Assembly (NCBI GenBank): GCA_016190145.1
Contig: JACPRD010000091.1
Span: 1 to 36,560, forward strand
Reading direction: 5' to 3'
Source: Planctomycetota bacterium
Lineage (GTDB): Bacteria; Planctomycetota; MHYJ01; WSZJ01
DNA: 36,560 nucleotides
The first letter of the stretch is position 1. Each line of letters begins with the position of its first letter. Positions 23,573 to 30,914 of the stretch are shown piece after piece. The notes beneath the pieces are model-generated. The model did no database searches. It was not told the origin of the DNA and was given only the letters and a program-made list of their open reading frames with translations. Position numbers and translations under genes: made by a program.

Positions 23573-24430
23573 ATGCTCGAACGGATCCTGGTCCCCCTCG
23601 ACGGTTCTCCCGCGGGCGCGCGCATCCTCGAAGTCATCCGCCCGCTCGCCCGGCGCGCGCACGGAAAGGTCGTGCTCTTCCATGCCGCCGAACCCCCTCT
23701 CGCCGCGGGCATGAACAGCGGCTTCGTCGGGCAGGACATCCGGCTGGACGCGGAGAAGTATCTGGAGGGGCTGGTGCGCGAGATCCAGCCCCAGGGGTTT
23801 CACATGGAGATCCTGGTCCGCGTCGGCCCCGCGGCCGGGGTGATCCTGGACGGAATCAAGGAGACGAAGGCGACGATGGTGGCGATGGCGACGCACGGCC
23901 GCACCGGGCTGGCGCGACTGGCGTTCGGAAGCGTCGCGGAGCAGGTGCTTCACGCGAGCGACGTGCCCGTGCTCATGCTCCGTTCCGTCGAGGGGACTCC
24001 GCCGCACGGCGGGAGCGACAAGAACGTCTTCGCGCAGGTGCTGGTGCCCGTGGACGGCAGCGATCTCGCGCTCGGCGTGGCTCCGCGGGTCGCCGTGATC
24101 GCGAAAGCCTGCGGGTCGCGGGTGATCCTGATCCACGTGCTGCCGCCCGAACCGGCGCGCAGCGAGTCCCTCGAGCACGCCGATGCGATCTTCGCGGCGG
24201 CGAAGAAGTCGTTCGGGGCGGCGGGGGTGAAGGTGGAAGACACGATGATCCGGACGGGCGACGCCGCGTCCGAGATCCTGGACGCGTGCCGCCAACGCCC
24301 CATCGCGGCGATCGCGATGTCCTCCCACGGGCGCTCCGGCCTGGCGCGGCTGGTGATGGGAAGCGTGGCGGAGAGCGTGGTGCGCGGCTCGTGGCTGCCG
24401 GTGCTGGTGGCCCGCTCCTTCAGGAAATAG
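23573..24430 (+). CDS. Tandem-domain universal stress protein (UspA family) C
   Basis: The 285-residue protein has two Usp domains, opening with LERILVPLDGSPAGAR and FAQVLVPVDGSDLALG. Both nucleotide loops are conserved (THGRTGLARLAFGS and SHGRSGLARLVMGS). A clear AAGGAG lies upstream of the ATG at 23573. It follows stress protein B by 112 bp on the same strand, but the nested inverted repeats in between may separate or modulate transcription. Its 3' end overlaps the opposing methyltransferase gene by 11 bases. The role would be ATP-dependent stress protection in the cytosol; no specific partner is visible. Confidence 0.93.
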   Translation: MLERILVPLDGSPAGARILEVIRPLARRAHGKVVLFHAAEPPLAAGMNSGFVGQDIRLDAEKYLEGLVREIQPQGFHMEILVRVGPAAGVILDGIKETKATMVAMATHGRTGLARLAFGSVAEQVLHASDVPVLMLRSVEGTPPHGGSDKNVFAQVLVPVDGSDLALGVAPRVAVIAKACGSRVILIHVLPPEPARSESLEHADAIFAAAKKSFGAAGVKVEDTMIRTGDAASEILDACRQRPIAAIAMSSHGRSGLARLVMGSVAESVVRGSWLPVLVARSFRK

Positions 24431-24998
24431 GCTTCGTGCCCTCGGCGACATAACGCAGTGCGTCAATGCGCTCGGTGGTCGCCGCGAGCCCGGCATGCTC
24501 GAGCCCTCCGGCGAGTTCGCCGGGTCGCCAGAACCGGCAGGGCTGTCGCCTCCACCGCGCGACCCGCGCCAGGAACCGCCCGGCGCCGCTTCCCCCGTCG
24601 AATTCCACCGCGAGGACCAATCCTCCCGGGCGGAGGCAGCGCTTCCACTCCGCGAGCGTTCCTTCCGCCGCCGGCACATGGTGGAGCACGTCTACGGAAA
24701 GGATCGCGTCGAATGAGGCATCGGGGAAGGGGAGGGGGCCTCGCTCCGGGATCTGGATCGGGCGGATCCGGGGCGACTTCGTCACCCGCGCCAGCGATTC
24801 CGAGTCGACATCCGCGACGGTCCATGTCCCCTCCAGACCCGGCGCAAGTGCCGCCGCCACGCGGCCGGTGCCGCCGCCGAAATCCAGCACGTCCCGGAGC
24901 GGCGCGCGCGCCGCGAGGCGCGCCCGGAGGACGGACAGGACGTCGCCGCGCCGGTGGACCGTGTAGTAGAGCCGTTCGACGAGGCCGAGAAGGGTCAT
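24420..24998 (-). CDS. Class I SAM-dependent methyltransferase
   Basis: The 192-residue protein fits the small Methyltransf_11/UbiE-like group. Motif I reads VLDFGGGTGRVAAAL (about residues 36-50). Asp-rich motif II lies in WTVADVDSESL. FDAILSVDVLHHVP (about 95-110) and LRPGGLVLAVEFDG are the post-I and motif III regions. The substrate is not predictable; lipid, quinone or small-molecule targets are all possible. The ATG at 24998 is preferred because the frame upstream runs into a copy of the REP-like element. It has no operon partner. The 3' end overlaps stress protein C tail to tail. Confidence 0.85.
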   Translation of the reverse strand: MTLLGLVERLYYTVHRRGDVLSVLRARLAARAPLRDVLDFGGGTGRVAAALAPGLEGTWTVADVDSESLARVTKSPRIRPIQIPERGPLPFPDASFDAILSVDVLHHVPAAEGTLAEWKRCLRPGGLVLAVEFDGGSGAGRFLARVARWRRQPCRFWRPGELAGGLEHAGLAATTERIDALRYVAEGTKPIS

Positions 24999-25032
24999 GG
25001 GTGGATCGTGGGGCCGCCAGCCTCCGGAGGGC

Positions 25033-25303
25033 AAGCCATAAGCCATAAGCGGCGCGCTTCGCGCGCCACATCGGGCGCCGTGGACTTCAGCCTGCTGAAG
25101 CCCTCGCCGTTCAATGCTCTTGGTGCTGTCTCCTTTCTCTCCAAGGCAGCAGTTCCGCCAGGTCGGACCGCCACGACCTGTCAGCGATGAACGGCGATAA
25201 GAAAGACCTTGGAACAGCGATAAAGGAGGATCAAAGGCGATGGGACAATCGCCGCATCCGTCCGCTGAAGTCCGCCGCTTATAGCTTATGGCTTATGGCT
25301 GCC
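25033..25303. repeat. Second pair of the REP-like element, one arm partly deleted, with spacer
   Basis: This fills most of the 322-bp gap between the methyltransferase and CBS genes. The left arm (25033-25100) matches the first locus: GCCATAA twice, hairpin GGCGCGC-TTC-GCGCGCC (25051-25067), then GTGGACTTCAG and a short CTTCAG/CTGAAG hairpin. The right arm (about 25258-25303) is inverted, has three TTATGGC-type heptamers and the GACTTCAG end, but lacks the GC-rich hairpin. The 150 bp between the arms has lower GC and shows no gene. Confidence 0.85.
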
Positions 25304-25320
25304 TTGCCTGCCTGTCCGCT

Positions 25321-25773
25321 TCACGCCTTCCTCCCCCCCCCACCTCTCGGCATCCTCATCAACCCCTGTCCCTTCCTCGGCGCCGCAGGCAGCAGATCTG
25401 GCCCCAGCAGGTCGAGCGGCGTCACCACCCCCGCCAACTGCCCGTCCGCCCCCGCCACGAACACCCGGTGGACCTTGTTCCGCCGCATCGTCTCCACCAC
25501 CTCCGAGGTCGTGGCCTCCGGAGACACCGTCACCACGCCCGCCGTCATGAACTCACGCACCCGGAAGTCGCCCCGCGTGCTCAGAACGTATGCCGCCAGG
25601 TCGCTCAGAGTGAAGACCCCCGCCGGCTTCCCCCGGCCGTCCACCACCGGCGCGCCGCTCACGCCTCCCTTGCGAAGCGCGTCCGCCGCTTCCCAGATCG
25701 TCGCATCCAGCCCCACCGTCTTCACCGGCGAGGACATCACCTCGCCCGCCGTCCGTTCCTTTTCCGCGGCCAT
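25321..25773 (-). CDS. CBS-pair domain protein
   Basis: The 150-residue protein is little more than two CBS motifs. They read AGEVMSSPVKTVGLDATIWE, GVSGAPVVDGRGKPAGVFTLSDL, VREFMTAGVVTVSPEAT and VHRVFVAGADGQLAGVVTPLDLL. A basic Gly-rich end (MPRGGGGRKA) follows. CBS pairs sense adenosyl ligands. The ATG at 25773 is chosen because GGAGGAGAGG is just upstream, and it lies 11 bp after the groEL stop, so the two are almost surely one operon. A CBS partner for a chaperonin is unusual and could link chaperonin work to energy state, but that is inference. Confidence 0.88.
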   Translation of the reverse strand: MAAEKERTAGEVMSSPVKTVGLDATIWEAADALRKGGVSGAPVVDGRGKPAGVFTLSDLAAYVLSTRGDFRVREFMTAGVVTVSPEATTSEVVETMRRNKVHRVFVAGADGQLAGVVTPLDLLGPDLLPAAPRKGQGLMRMPRGGGGRKA

Positions 25774-25784
25774 GGCCTCTCCTC

Positions 25785-27398
25785 CTATTCCAGCTCCGGT
25801 TCCTTCCGGTCCTTGTGCTCGGGAATTTCCGTCAGCGTCGCCTGCGTGAGGAGCAGCGTGCCCGCGACGGACACCGCGTTCTCCAGTCCGACGCGGATCA
25901 CCTTGGTCGCGTCGATGATTCCGGCCTTCCACAGGTCGCCCCACTCGTTCTTCGCGGCGTCGAACCCGTGGTTGCCGATCCCCGAGCGCATCCTGTCAAC
26001 CACAACGCCCGGGTCCGCCCCCGAATTCTCCGCGATCTGGCGCGTGGGTTCTTCGAGCGCGCGTTTCAGGATCCGCAGCCCCGTCCGTTCGTCGCCGTCG
26101 GAAGCGGCCTCCTCCTTCTCCACCGCCGGAATGAGCCGCAGGAGCGCGAGTCCGCCCCCCGCCACGATGCCCTCCGCGAGCGCCGCCTTGGTCGAGCTCA
26201 CCGCGTCCTCGAAGGCCTCCTTGCGGTTCTTCATTTCGGCCTCGCTCGGCGCCCCGACCCGGATGACCGCGACGCCGCCCGACAGCTTCGCGAGCCGTTC
26301 GCGCAGCTTCTCCTTGTCGTAGTCGCTCGTCGCCGCCTCGATCTGCCGCCGGATTTCCCCGATGCGCGCCTCGATGTCCTTCTTCCCGCCCGCGCCGCCG
26401 ACGATGGTCGTGAACTCACGCCCCACCACGACGCGCCTGGCCGTCCCCAGACTCTCCGGCTTCACCTCCTCCAGCTTGATCCCCAGCTCGTCCGACACGA
26501 CTTCCGCCCCCGTCAGCACCGCCATGTCCTGCAGCATCTCCTTCCGCCGGTCCCCATACCCCGGCGCCTTCACCGCGCAGCTCGCCAGCACCCCGCGCAG
26601 CTTGTTCACCACCAGCGTCGCCAGCGCGTCGCCTTCGACGTCGTCCGCCACGATGAGAAGCGGCTTCCCCTGCCGCGAGACAGCTTCCAGGACCGGCACG
26701 AGATCCGCCGCCGCGGGCACCTTGCGGTCGGTCAGGAGGATCAGCGGATCCTCGAGCACCGCTTCCATTTTCTCCCGGTCCGTCATGAAGTAGGGCGACA
26801 GGTACCCGTGGTCGAACTGCATGCCTTCCACGACTTCGAGCGCGGTCTCCGTCGTTTTCGACTCCTCGACGGTGACGACGCCCTCGCCGCCGACCTTCTC
26901 GATCGCGTCCGCCACCAGTTTTCCCATCTCGGGATCGTTGTGCGCCGAAATCGTCGCCACCTGCTCTTTCTCCAGCCGGTCCTTCACCGGCTTCGACAGC
27001 TTCCGGATCGCCGCGACCGCCGCTTTCAGCCCGCGGTCCAGCCCGTGCTTAAGGTCGATCGCGCTCGCTCCCGCCGCGACGTTGCGCAGCCCCTCGGCGA
27101 AGATACGGTGGGCGAGCACGGTGGAGGTGCTGGTCCCGTCGCCCACGGCGTTGCCGGTGCGTTCGGCGGCCTGGCGCAGCATCTGGGCGCCGAGGTTCTC
27201 GTCCGCGTCCGGCAGGTCGAACTCCTTGGCGATGGTCACGCCATCGTTGCAGACGAGGGGCGTGCCCCACGACTTCTGGATCAGGACGCATTTCGATTTC
27301 GGCCCCAGCGTCACGCGGATGGCTTCGGAGAGCTGGGAGGCGCCGCGCAGGATTTTCTCGTGGGCGGAGGCGCGGAAGAGGACTTTCTTATGAGCCAT
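25785..27398 (-). CDS. groEL: Divergent GroEL-type chaperonin (Cpn60), no Gly-Met tail
   Basis: The 537-residue protein aligns over the whole GroEL length. It has the ATP sites [24 protein letters not shown] (usual GDGTTTATVLA) and [14 protein letters not shown], with the catalytic Asp in [12 protein letters not shown] kept. The apical domain has [13 protein letters not shown], where most GroELs have FDRGY, and [20 protein letters not shown]. The GGM repeat tail of housekeeping GroEL is absent; the end is KDRKEPELE. There is no groES next to it and no CIRCE element upstream. These features point to a secondary, specialised paralogue. It is followed 11 bp later by a CBS gene. GGAG lies eight bases before the ATG and could pair with ACUCC just downstream. 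Confidence 0.92.
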   Translation of the reverse strand: MAHKKVLFRASAHEKILRGASQLSEAIRVTLGPKSKCVLIQKSWGTPLVCNDGVTIAKEFDLPDADENLGAQMLRQAAERTGNAVGDGTSTSTVLAHRIFAEGLRNVAAGASAIDLKHGLDRGLKAAVAAIRKLSKPVKDRLEKEQVATISAHNDPEMGKLVADAIEKVGGEGVVTVEESKTTETALEVVEGMQFDHGYLSPYFMTDREKMEAVLEDPLILLTDRKVPAAADLVPVLEAVSRQGKPLLIVADDVEGDALATLVVNKLRGVLASCAVKAPGYGDRRKEMLQDMAVLTGAEVVSDELGIKLEEVKPESLGTARRVVVGREFTTIVGGAGGKKDIEARIGEIRRQIEAATSDYDKEKLRERLAKLSGGVAVIRVGAPSEAEMKNRKEAFEDAVSSTKAALAEGIVAGGGLALLRLIPAVEKEEAASDGDERTGLRILKRALEEPTRQIAENSGADPGVVVDRMRSGIGNHGFDAAKNEWGDLWKAGIIDATKVIRVGLENAVSVAGTLLLTQATLTEIPEHKDRKEPELE

Positions 27399-27430
27399 GG
27401 GAGTTACTCCGACAAAAGCGAGGGCAGGAG

Positions 27431-27458
27431 TCAGGGGTTAGTTGTGAGGGGTGAGGGG
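27431..27458. repeat. Heptanucleotide tandem repeat (TGAGGGG-type)
   Basis: Four 7-bp units in register (TCAGGGG, TTAGTTG, then TGAGGGG twice) lie between the divergent groEL and mobB genes. Only two units are exact copies, so this is the weakest of the 7-bp arrays. A small CGCGC-AAA-GCGCG hairpin follows at 27495-27507 and resembles the hairpin of the REP-like element. Confidence 0.5.
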
Positions 27459-27669
27459 AGGGCCAGTGGGCATCCAAAGGTGTACTGGCACTGGCGCGCA
27501 AAGCGCGTTCCGGGGTTCTCCCGGGGCGAAGCTCCCGCGGCCCGGAGGAACTTCACGCAGGCGTGCGGAAAGTCGCGCAGGTACTTCCTCCCAGAAGTCC
27601 CATTCGCAGGGGGCCGCATGGCACCCGATTCGCATCGGAAAAACCGAACCCTCAAGGGAGTCCCACGGC

Positions 27670-28227
27670 ATGCGACTGGTCTCTTTCGTCGGCCCTTCCA
27701 ATTCCGGCAAGACCCGCATGATCGAGCAGTTGGCCGCCATCTGGACTACGGCGGGCTACCGGGTCGGCGTGCTCAAACACTGCTCCAAGGGCTACCAGTT
27801 GGACCGCGAGGGCAAGGACTCCGAACGCTGCTGGACCGCCGGGGCCGCCGTGGTCGGCATCGTCGGGCCCGAGGAATTCGCCGTCCGCCGCCGCGAGGAG
27901 GGGGCCGATCCGCTCGAAGTCATCGCCCGCACCTTCCCCAAGGACCTGGACCTCGTGCTCCTCGAAGGCTTCCACGAAGCCCCCGTCTCCCAGGTCCGCG
28001 TGCTCGGCCCCGGCGAAGAACTGCCCGCCCGCTCCCCGGATCCGCGCCTCCTGGCCTGGGTCGACCCGGTCGGCGGCGGCAAGTCCGACCTCCCCGTCTT
28101 CCAGCCCCTCGACTTCGACGCGATGGCCGGCTTCCTCGCTTCGCGCCTCGGCCTGCGCCGCCCCGGCGTCGAACGTGCTACGGGCCCGGCCCTCAGGCAC
28201 GAGTCGGCGGCGAAGAGGGCGCTCTAG
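27670..28227 (+). CDS. mobB: Molybdopterin-guanine dinucleotide biosynthesis adaptor MobB
   Basis: The 185-residue P-loop GTPase has Walker A GPSNSGKT at residues 8-15. It goes on with the typical MobB phrases RVGVLKHCSKGYQLDREGKDSER, AGAAVVGIVGPEEFA and DLDLVLLEGFHEA. MobB helps MobA attach GMP to molybdopterin, making the bis-MGD cofactor of DMSO-reductase-family enzymes. The nitrite oxidoreductase encoded 7-9 kb to the right is such an enzyme, so a supporting role fits well. No mobA or moe gene is seen in the window. The ATG at 27670 is chosen because the beta strand and P-loop follow directly; no strong Shine-Dalgarno is visible. Confidence 0.9.
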   Translation: MRLVSFVGPSNSGKTRMIEQLAAIWTTAGYRVGVLKHCSKGYQLDREGKDSERCWTAGAAVVGIVGPEEFAVRRREEGADPLEVIARTFPKDLDLVLLEGFHEAPVSQVRVLGPGEELPARSPDPRLLAWVDPVGGGKSDLPVFQPLDFDAMAGFLASRLGLRRPGVERATGPALRHESAAKRAL

Positions 28228-28260
28228 ACAGGGAGGGTTCCACTTCCGCCAACTCCCCCG

Positions 28261-28518
28261 TCACGGTTTGAGAAGTTCACGCCGGGCAGACTGGATGAGG
28301 GATTCGATAGCCTTTGCATCGGCGATGAGCATGTCGAGGTGATGTTCCACACCGGCTTCCTTTCCGCGATGTAGCAGCACGGCCTTGACCAGTTTCTCTA
28401 CGGCCTGCTGGCAGTGGTAGGCGGCGTAGCGATTCTTCGATGCCCCCATGACAAGTGCCGCCGTCGCATCTGCCGCGGCAAGGTCGAGGAAAGACGCGAC
28501 CCTACGAGGCTCGGGCAT
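28261..28518 (-). CDS. Short HEPN-domain protein, likely partner of the upstream nucleotidyltransferase
   Basis: The 85-residue protein has the HEPN core RYAAYHCQQAVEKLVKAVLLHRG (about residues 30-52), which includes an R-x4-H arrangement and the QQAxEK phrase. HEPN proteins paired with minimal nucleotidyltransferases form toxin-antitoxin systems, where HEPN is the RNase and the partner adenylylates it. It overlaps the partner gene by 17 bases. Full HEPN domains of this group are usually about 110-130 residues, so the third and fourth helices seem shortened here and activity is uncertain. Confidence 0.78.
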   Translation of the reverse strand: MPEPRRVASFLDLAAADATAALVMGASKNRYAAYHCQQAVEKLVKAVLLHRGKEAGVEHHLDMLIADAKAIESLIQSARRELLKP

Positions 28519-28849
28519 AAAGCCTCATTCCACGAGTCCATGCGGCTCGGGGAAGAGAGTCAATTTCGACTTTCTCCTCCTCAAACTCGCGCCGTGTACA
28601 AGGAATCACATCCACCGCGATGTTGAGCCCCCGGAGCATTCGCCAGGCGGCCACCGAATCCAGCAGCGCGGGGTCGACGCCGTCCGGCAGGACGACCAGC
28701 AGATCCCAATCGCTGTTCGCGTGGGCTCGGCCTTCCGCTCGGCTTCCGAAGAGCCAGATCTCCTCGGGGCGCATTTTCTCCACGAGTCGTTCCAGGACGG
28801 GACGGAGCGTGGCTCTTGCTTCATGCACGGCCGGCGTCGGGTTTGACAT
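28502..28849 (-). CDS. Minimal nucleotidyltransferase (MNT type), HEPN partner
   Basis: The 115-residue protein carries the pol-beta nucleotidyltransferase signature GSRAEGRAHANSDWDLLVV (about residues 35-53), with the two metal-binding Asp residues in SDWDL. A third acidic position is likely in IAVDVIP. Such small enzymes pair with HEPN proteins and can neutralise them by AMP transfer, as in MntA/HepT. The ATG at 28849 was chosen because it starts a normal N-terminal helix; the upstream open frame is not conserved in character. It is the first gene of the pair. Confidence 0.85.
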   Translation of the reverse strand: MSNPTPAVHEARATLRPVLERLVEKMRPEEIWLFGSRAEGRAHANSDWDLLVVLPDGVDPALLDSVAAWRMLRGLNIAVDVIPCTRREFEEEKVEIDSLPRAAWTRGMRLYARAS

Positions 28850-29088
28850 CGACCCCGATTCTATCCCGCTTCTCGGCAGGTGCGCAACGTGGCCGTACGC
28901 GTGGACACTCGACATAGAGCTCAGGGAGGAAGGGTATCGTTGCACAACCGCGATTCGAGTCATGCGAGCGCACGGCCAGGATGCCGAGTCCAGGCAGGAG
29001 CACAGCGGAGGCGCTGAGGATCAATTCGTGAAGATGCTTGATGAACAAGTCGGCTGGATCGTGGATTCTGCGTTGCGCCGAGGGCAAC

Positions 29089-29832
29089 CTACATCGCCAA
29101 CCCCGCCAAGATGAGCGCCACGGCCGCGCTGCTGAACACCAGCTCCGTCTTCCCCGCCCGCACGGGATCGCCGTACGGCACGCGCGCCCGTTCGGCCCAG
29201 GCGCGGAGGGCGAGCATGGCGAAGGCGGCGGCGAGGAGCCAGTGGGCGTGGCCGCCGCTGGCGGCGGCGAGCGCGCCGGCGGCCGCGGCGGGAGCGGCGA
29301 GGCGGGCGCCCCAGAGGACGGGCATCGAGGCGCGGAGGCGGGCGACGAGGAGGGCGGCGACGAGGGCGAAGTAGGCGGAGAGAGAGGCCCAGACGAGCGC
29401 CGCTTCCAGACCGAACTGGCCCGCGGCGGTGCCGTAGGCGGCGGGGCCGATGCCGGCAAAGGCGGCGAGGCCGAGGCCGCGGGCGGCGGGGGCGCGCTCC
29501 TTGCCGGCGACGATGACGGCGCCGTAGGCGAGGCCGGGGAGGGCGAGGCCGGCGATCCAGGGAAGCGGGGCATCGTGGAGCGCGGCGAGGCCGGTGGCGG
29601 CGGCGGCAGTGGTGAATGCCGCGAATCGGAGCCATCCGGGGCGCGATGGGAGTTCGTTTTCATGGCGGGTGCGCAGGGAGCCGCGGAGGCAGGCGGCGGC
29701 CTGGAGGAGCAGCACGGCGGCGACGGGGAGGAGAAGGGGCTCCCAGGCCCAGCGGCCCGCCACCGCCCAGCCGCAGGCCCAGCAGCCGATGGCGGTCGCC
29801 CAGGCTCCATGTTCGCGGGGCATCCCAATCAT
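29089..29832 (-). CDS. YwiC-like integral membrane protein
   Basis: The 247-residue protein is nearly all transmembrane helix (about seven or eight segments, Ala/Leu/Gly-rich). It begins with MIGMPREHGAWATAIG; the PREHGAWA motif at the first helix is the hallmark of the YwiC-like family, as is the charged RTRHENELPSRPGW loop. The function of the family is not known. In Bacillus subtilis ywiC lies beside the nar/fnr genes, and here it lies about 3 kb from nitrite oxidoreductase genes, which supports a link with nitrate or nitrite respiration. The ATG at 29832 overlaps the stop of stress protein D (ATGA), so the pair is coupled. Confidence 0.78.
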   Translation of the reverse strand: MIGMPREHGAWATAIGCWACGWAVAGRWAWEPLLLPVAAVLLLQAAACLRGSLRTRHENELPSRPGWLRFAAFTTAAAATGLAALHDAPLPWIAGLALPGLAYGAVIVAGKERAPAARGLGLAAFAGIGPAAYGTAAGQFGLEAALVWASLSAYFALVAALLVARLRASMPVLWGARLAAPAAAAGALAAASGGHAHWLLAAAFAMLALRAWAERARVPYGDPVRAGKTELVFSSAAVALILAGLAM

Positions 29833-30722
29833 CGGCTTGCCGCCTCCCGGGGCGCCGTCTCGGCGGGTCTCGGCTTGCAGCGCAGGAGCAGCATCGGGAC
29901 CGTCGCGCGCCGGACGAGAGCGTCGGTCACGCTTCCCAGCACGAACCTCGTGAACCCCGACCGTCCGTGGGTGGTCATGGCGAGCAGGTCGGCGGAAATC
30001 TCGGTGCACACGTCCAGGATCTCGCCCACGGGGTCGCCGCGGCGGACGAGGCGCGCGTGAGGGACGCTCGCGGCCGAGAGGCGGGCGCAGGCGGCGTCCA
30101 GGAAAGTCTCGTCGGCGGGCGTGGGCGAGTGCGGGACGTCTTCCGTCACGGTGAGGAAGACGACGCGCGCGCCGAAGCGTTGCGCGAGCCGCTCCACCCA
30201 GGGGAGGATCGCCAGCGACTCCTCGCTGCCGTCGCAGGTCACGAGGATGTTGGCGATCCGGTTGCCCGCCCCGGTGGAGGGCGGCGGCGCGGATTCGGGG
30301 GGGATCGAGCGGAAGACGAGAAGCGGCACCTCGCTCGTCGAGAGCAGGACCTTTTCCGTCACGCTGCCGTAGACCATGCGGGCGAGGCCGGAGCGGCCGT
30401 GCGTGGACATTGCGATGATCGAGGCGCCCGATTGGCTTGCGGCGTCGAGGATCGCCTGGTGCGGTTCGCCGGTCGAGACCGAGGTCGTGATCCGGACGCC
30501 GTCCTTCCGCAGACGCTCCGAGAGTTCCCGGAGGTAGCGTTCGGCCTCGGTGCGCAGGCCGCGGATCAGGGTCACGGAATCGGCGTCGGAAAGAGGCGGC
30601 ACCTGCACGGCACGGACCAGGACGACCTCCGCCGAAACCCTGGAGAGGAGGCGTTTCACCTGCGGGAGAATCGTCTCTGCGGTCGGCGAACCGTCGAGCG
30701 GCACCACGATCCTCTCGAACAT
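29829..30722 (-). CDS. Tandem-domain universal stress protein (UspA family) D
   Basis: The 297-residue protein has two Usp domains, opening with FERIVVPLDGSPTAE and IANILVTCDGSEESLA. Both nucleotide loops are intact (THGRSGLARMVYGS and THGRSGFTRFVLGS). It is the fourth double-domain Usp in the window and the nearest to the nitrite oxidoreductase genes. It is coupled by a four-base overlap to the YwiC-like membrane gene, which hints at a membrane-linked role. The ATG at 30722 is chosen because the first beta strand starts there. The 192-bp gap upstream holds no gene. Confidence 0.92.
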   Translation of the reverse strand: MFERIVVPLDGSPTAETILPQVKRLLSRVSAEVVLVRAVQVPPLSDADSVTLIRGLRTEAERYLRELSERLRKDGVRITTSVSTGEPHQAILDAASQSGASIIAMSTHGRSGLARMVYGSVTEKVLLSTSEVPLLVFRSIPPESAPPPSTGAGNRIANILVTCDGSEESLAILPWVERLAQRFGARVVFLTVTEDVPHSPTPADETFLDAACARLSAASVPHARLVRRGDPVGEILDVCTEISADLLAMTTHGRSGFTRFVLGSVTDALVRRATVPMLLLRCKPRPAETAPREAASR

Positions 30723-30914
30723 CCGCGGTCCCCAAAAATGGGCCGGGCGACGGACGGCCGCCACGCTCGCCCGCCGCCCGCCCGGTACGGATCTCTTTGA
30801 CCTAAACGGACACGGAACACGGCTCGCAAATGCCTTGCCGCCTCCGAGTGTCAGGGATGGCGGGCTCGTGGATGTCGTCAGGGTGCTTTTCCTCGGTGCC
30901 GTGAAAGTTCACGC

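Noticed and set aside
27399-27669. CIRCE operator upstream of groEL
   Set aside because: No TTAGCACTC-N9-GAGTGCTAA-like sequence is present; only a short GGAGTTACTCC palindrome was found.
25815-28271. Long plus-strand frame opposite groEL that runs on over mobB
   Set aside because: The translation is Arg/His-rich without domains; groEL on minus and mobB in another frame explain the region.
28850-29088. Small gene in the gap between the nucleotidyltransferase and the YwiC-like gene
   Set aside because: No frame had a start, ribosome site and protein-like composition together.
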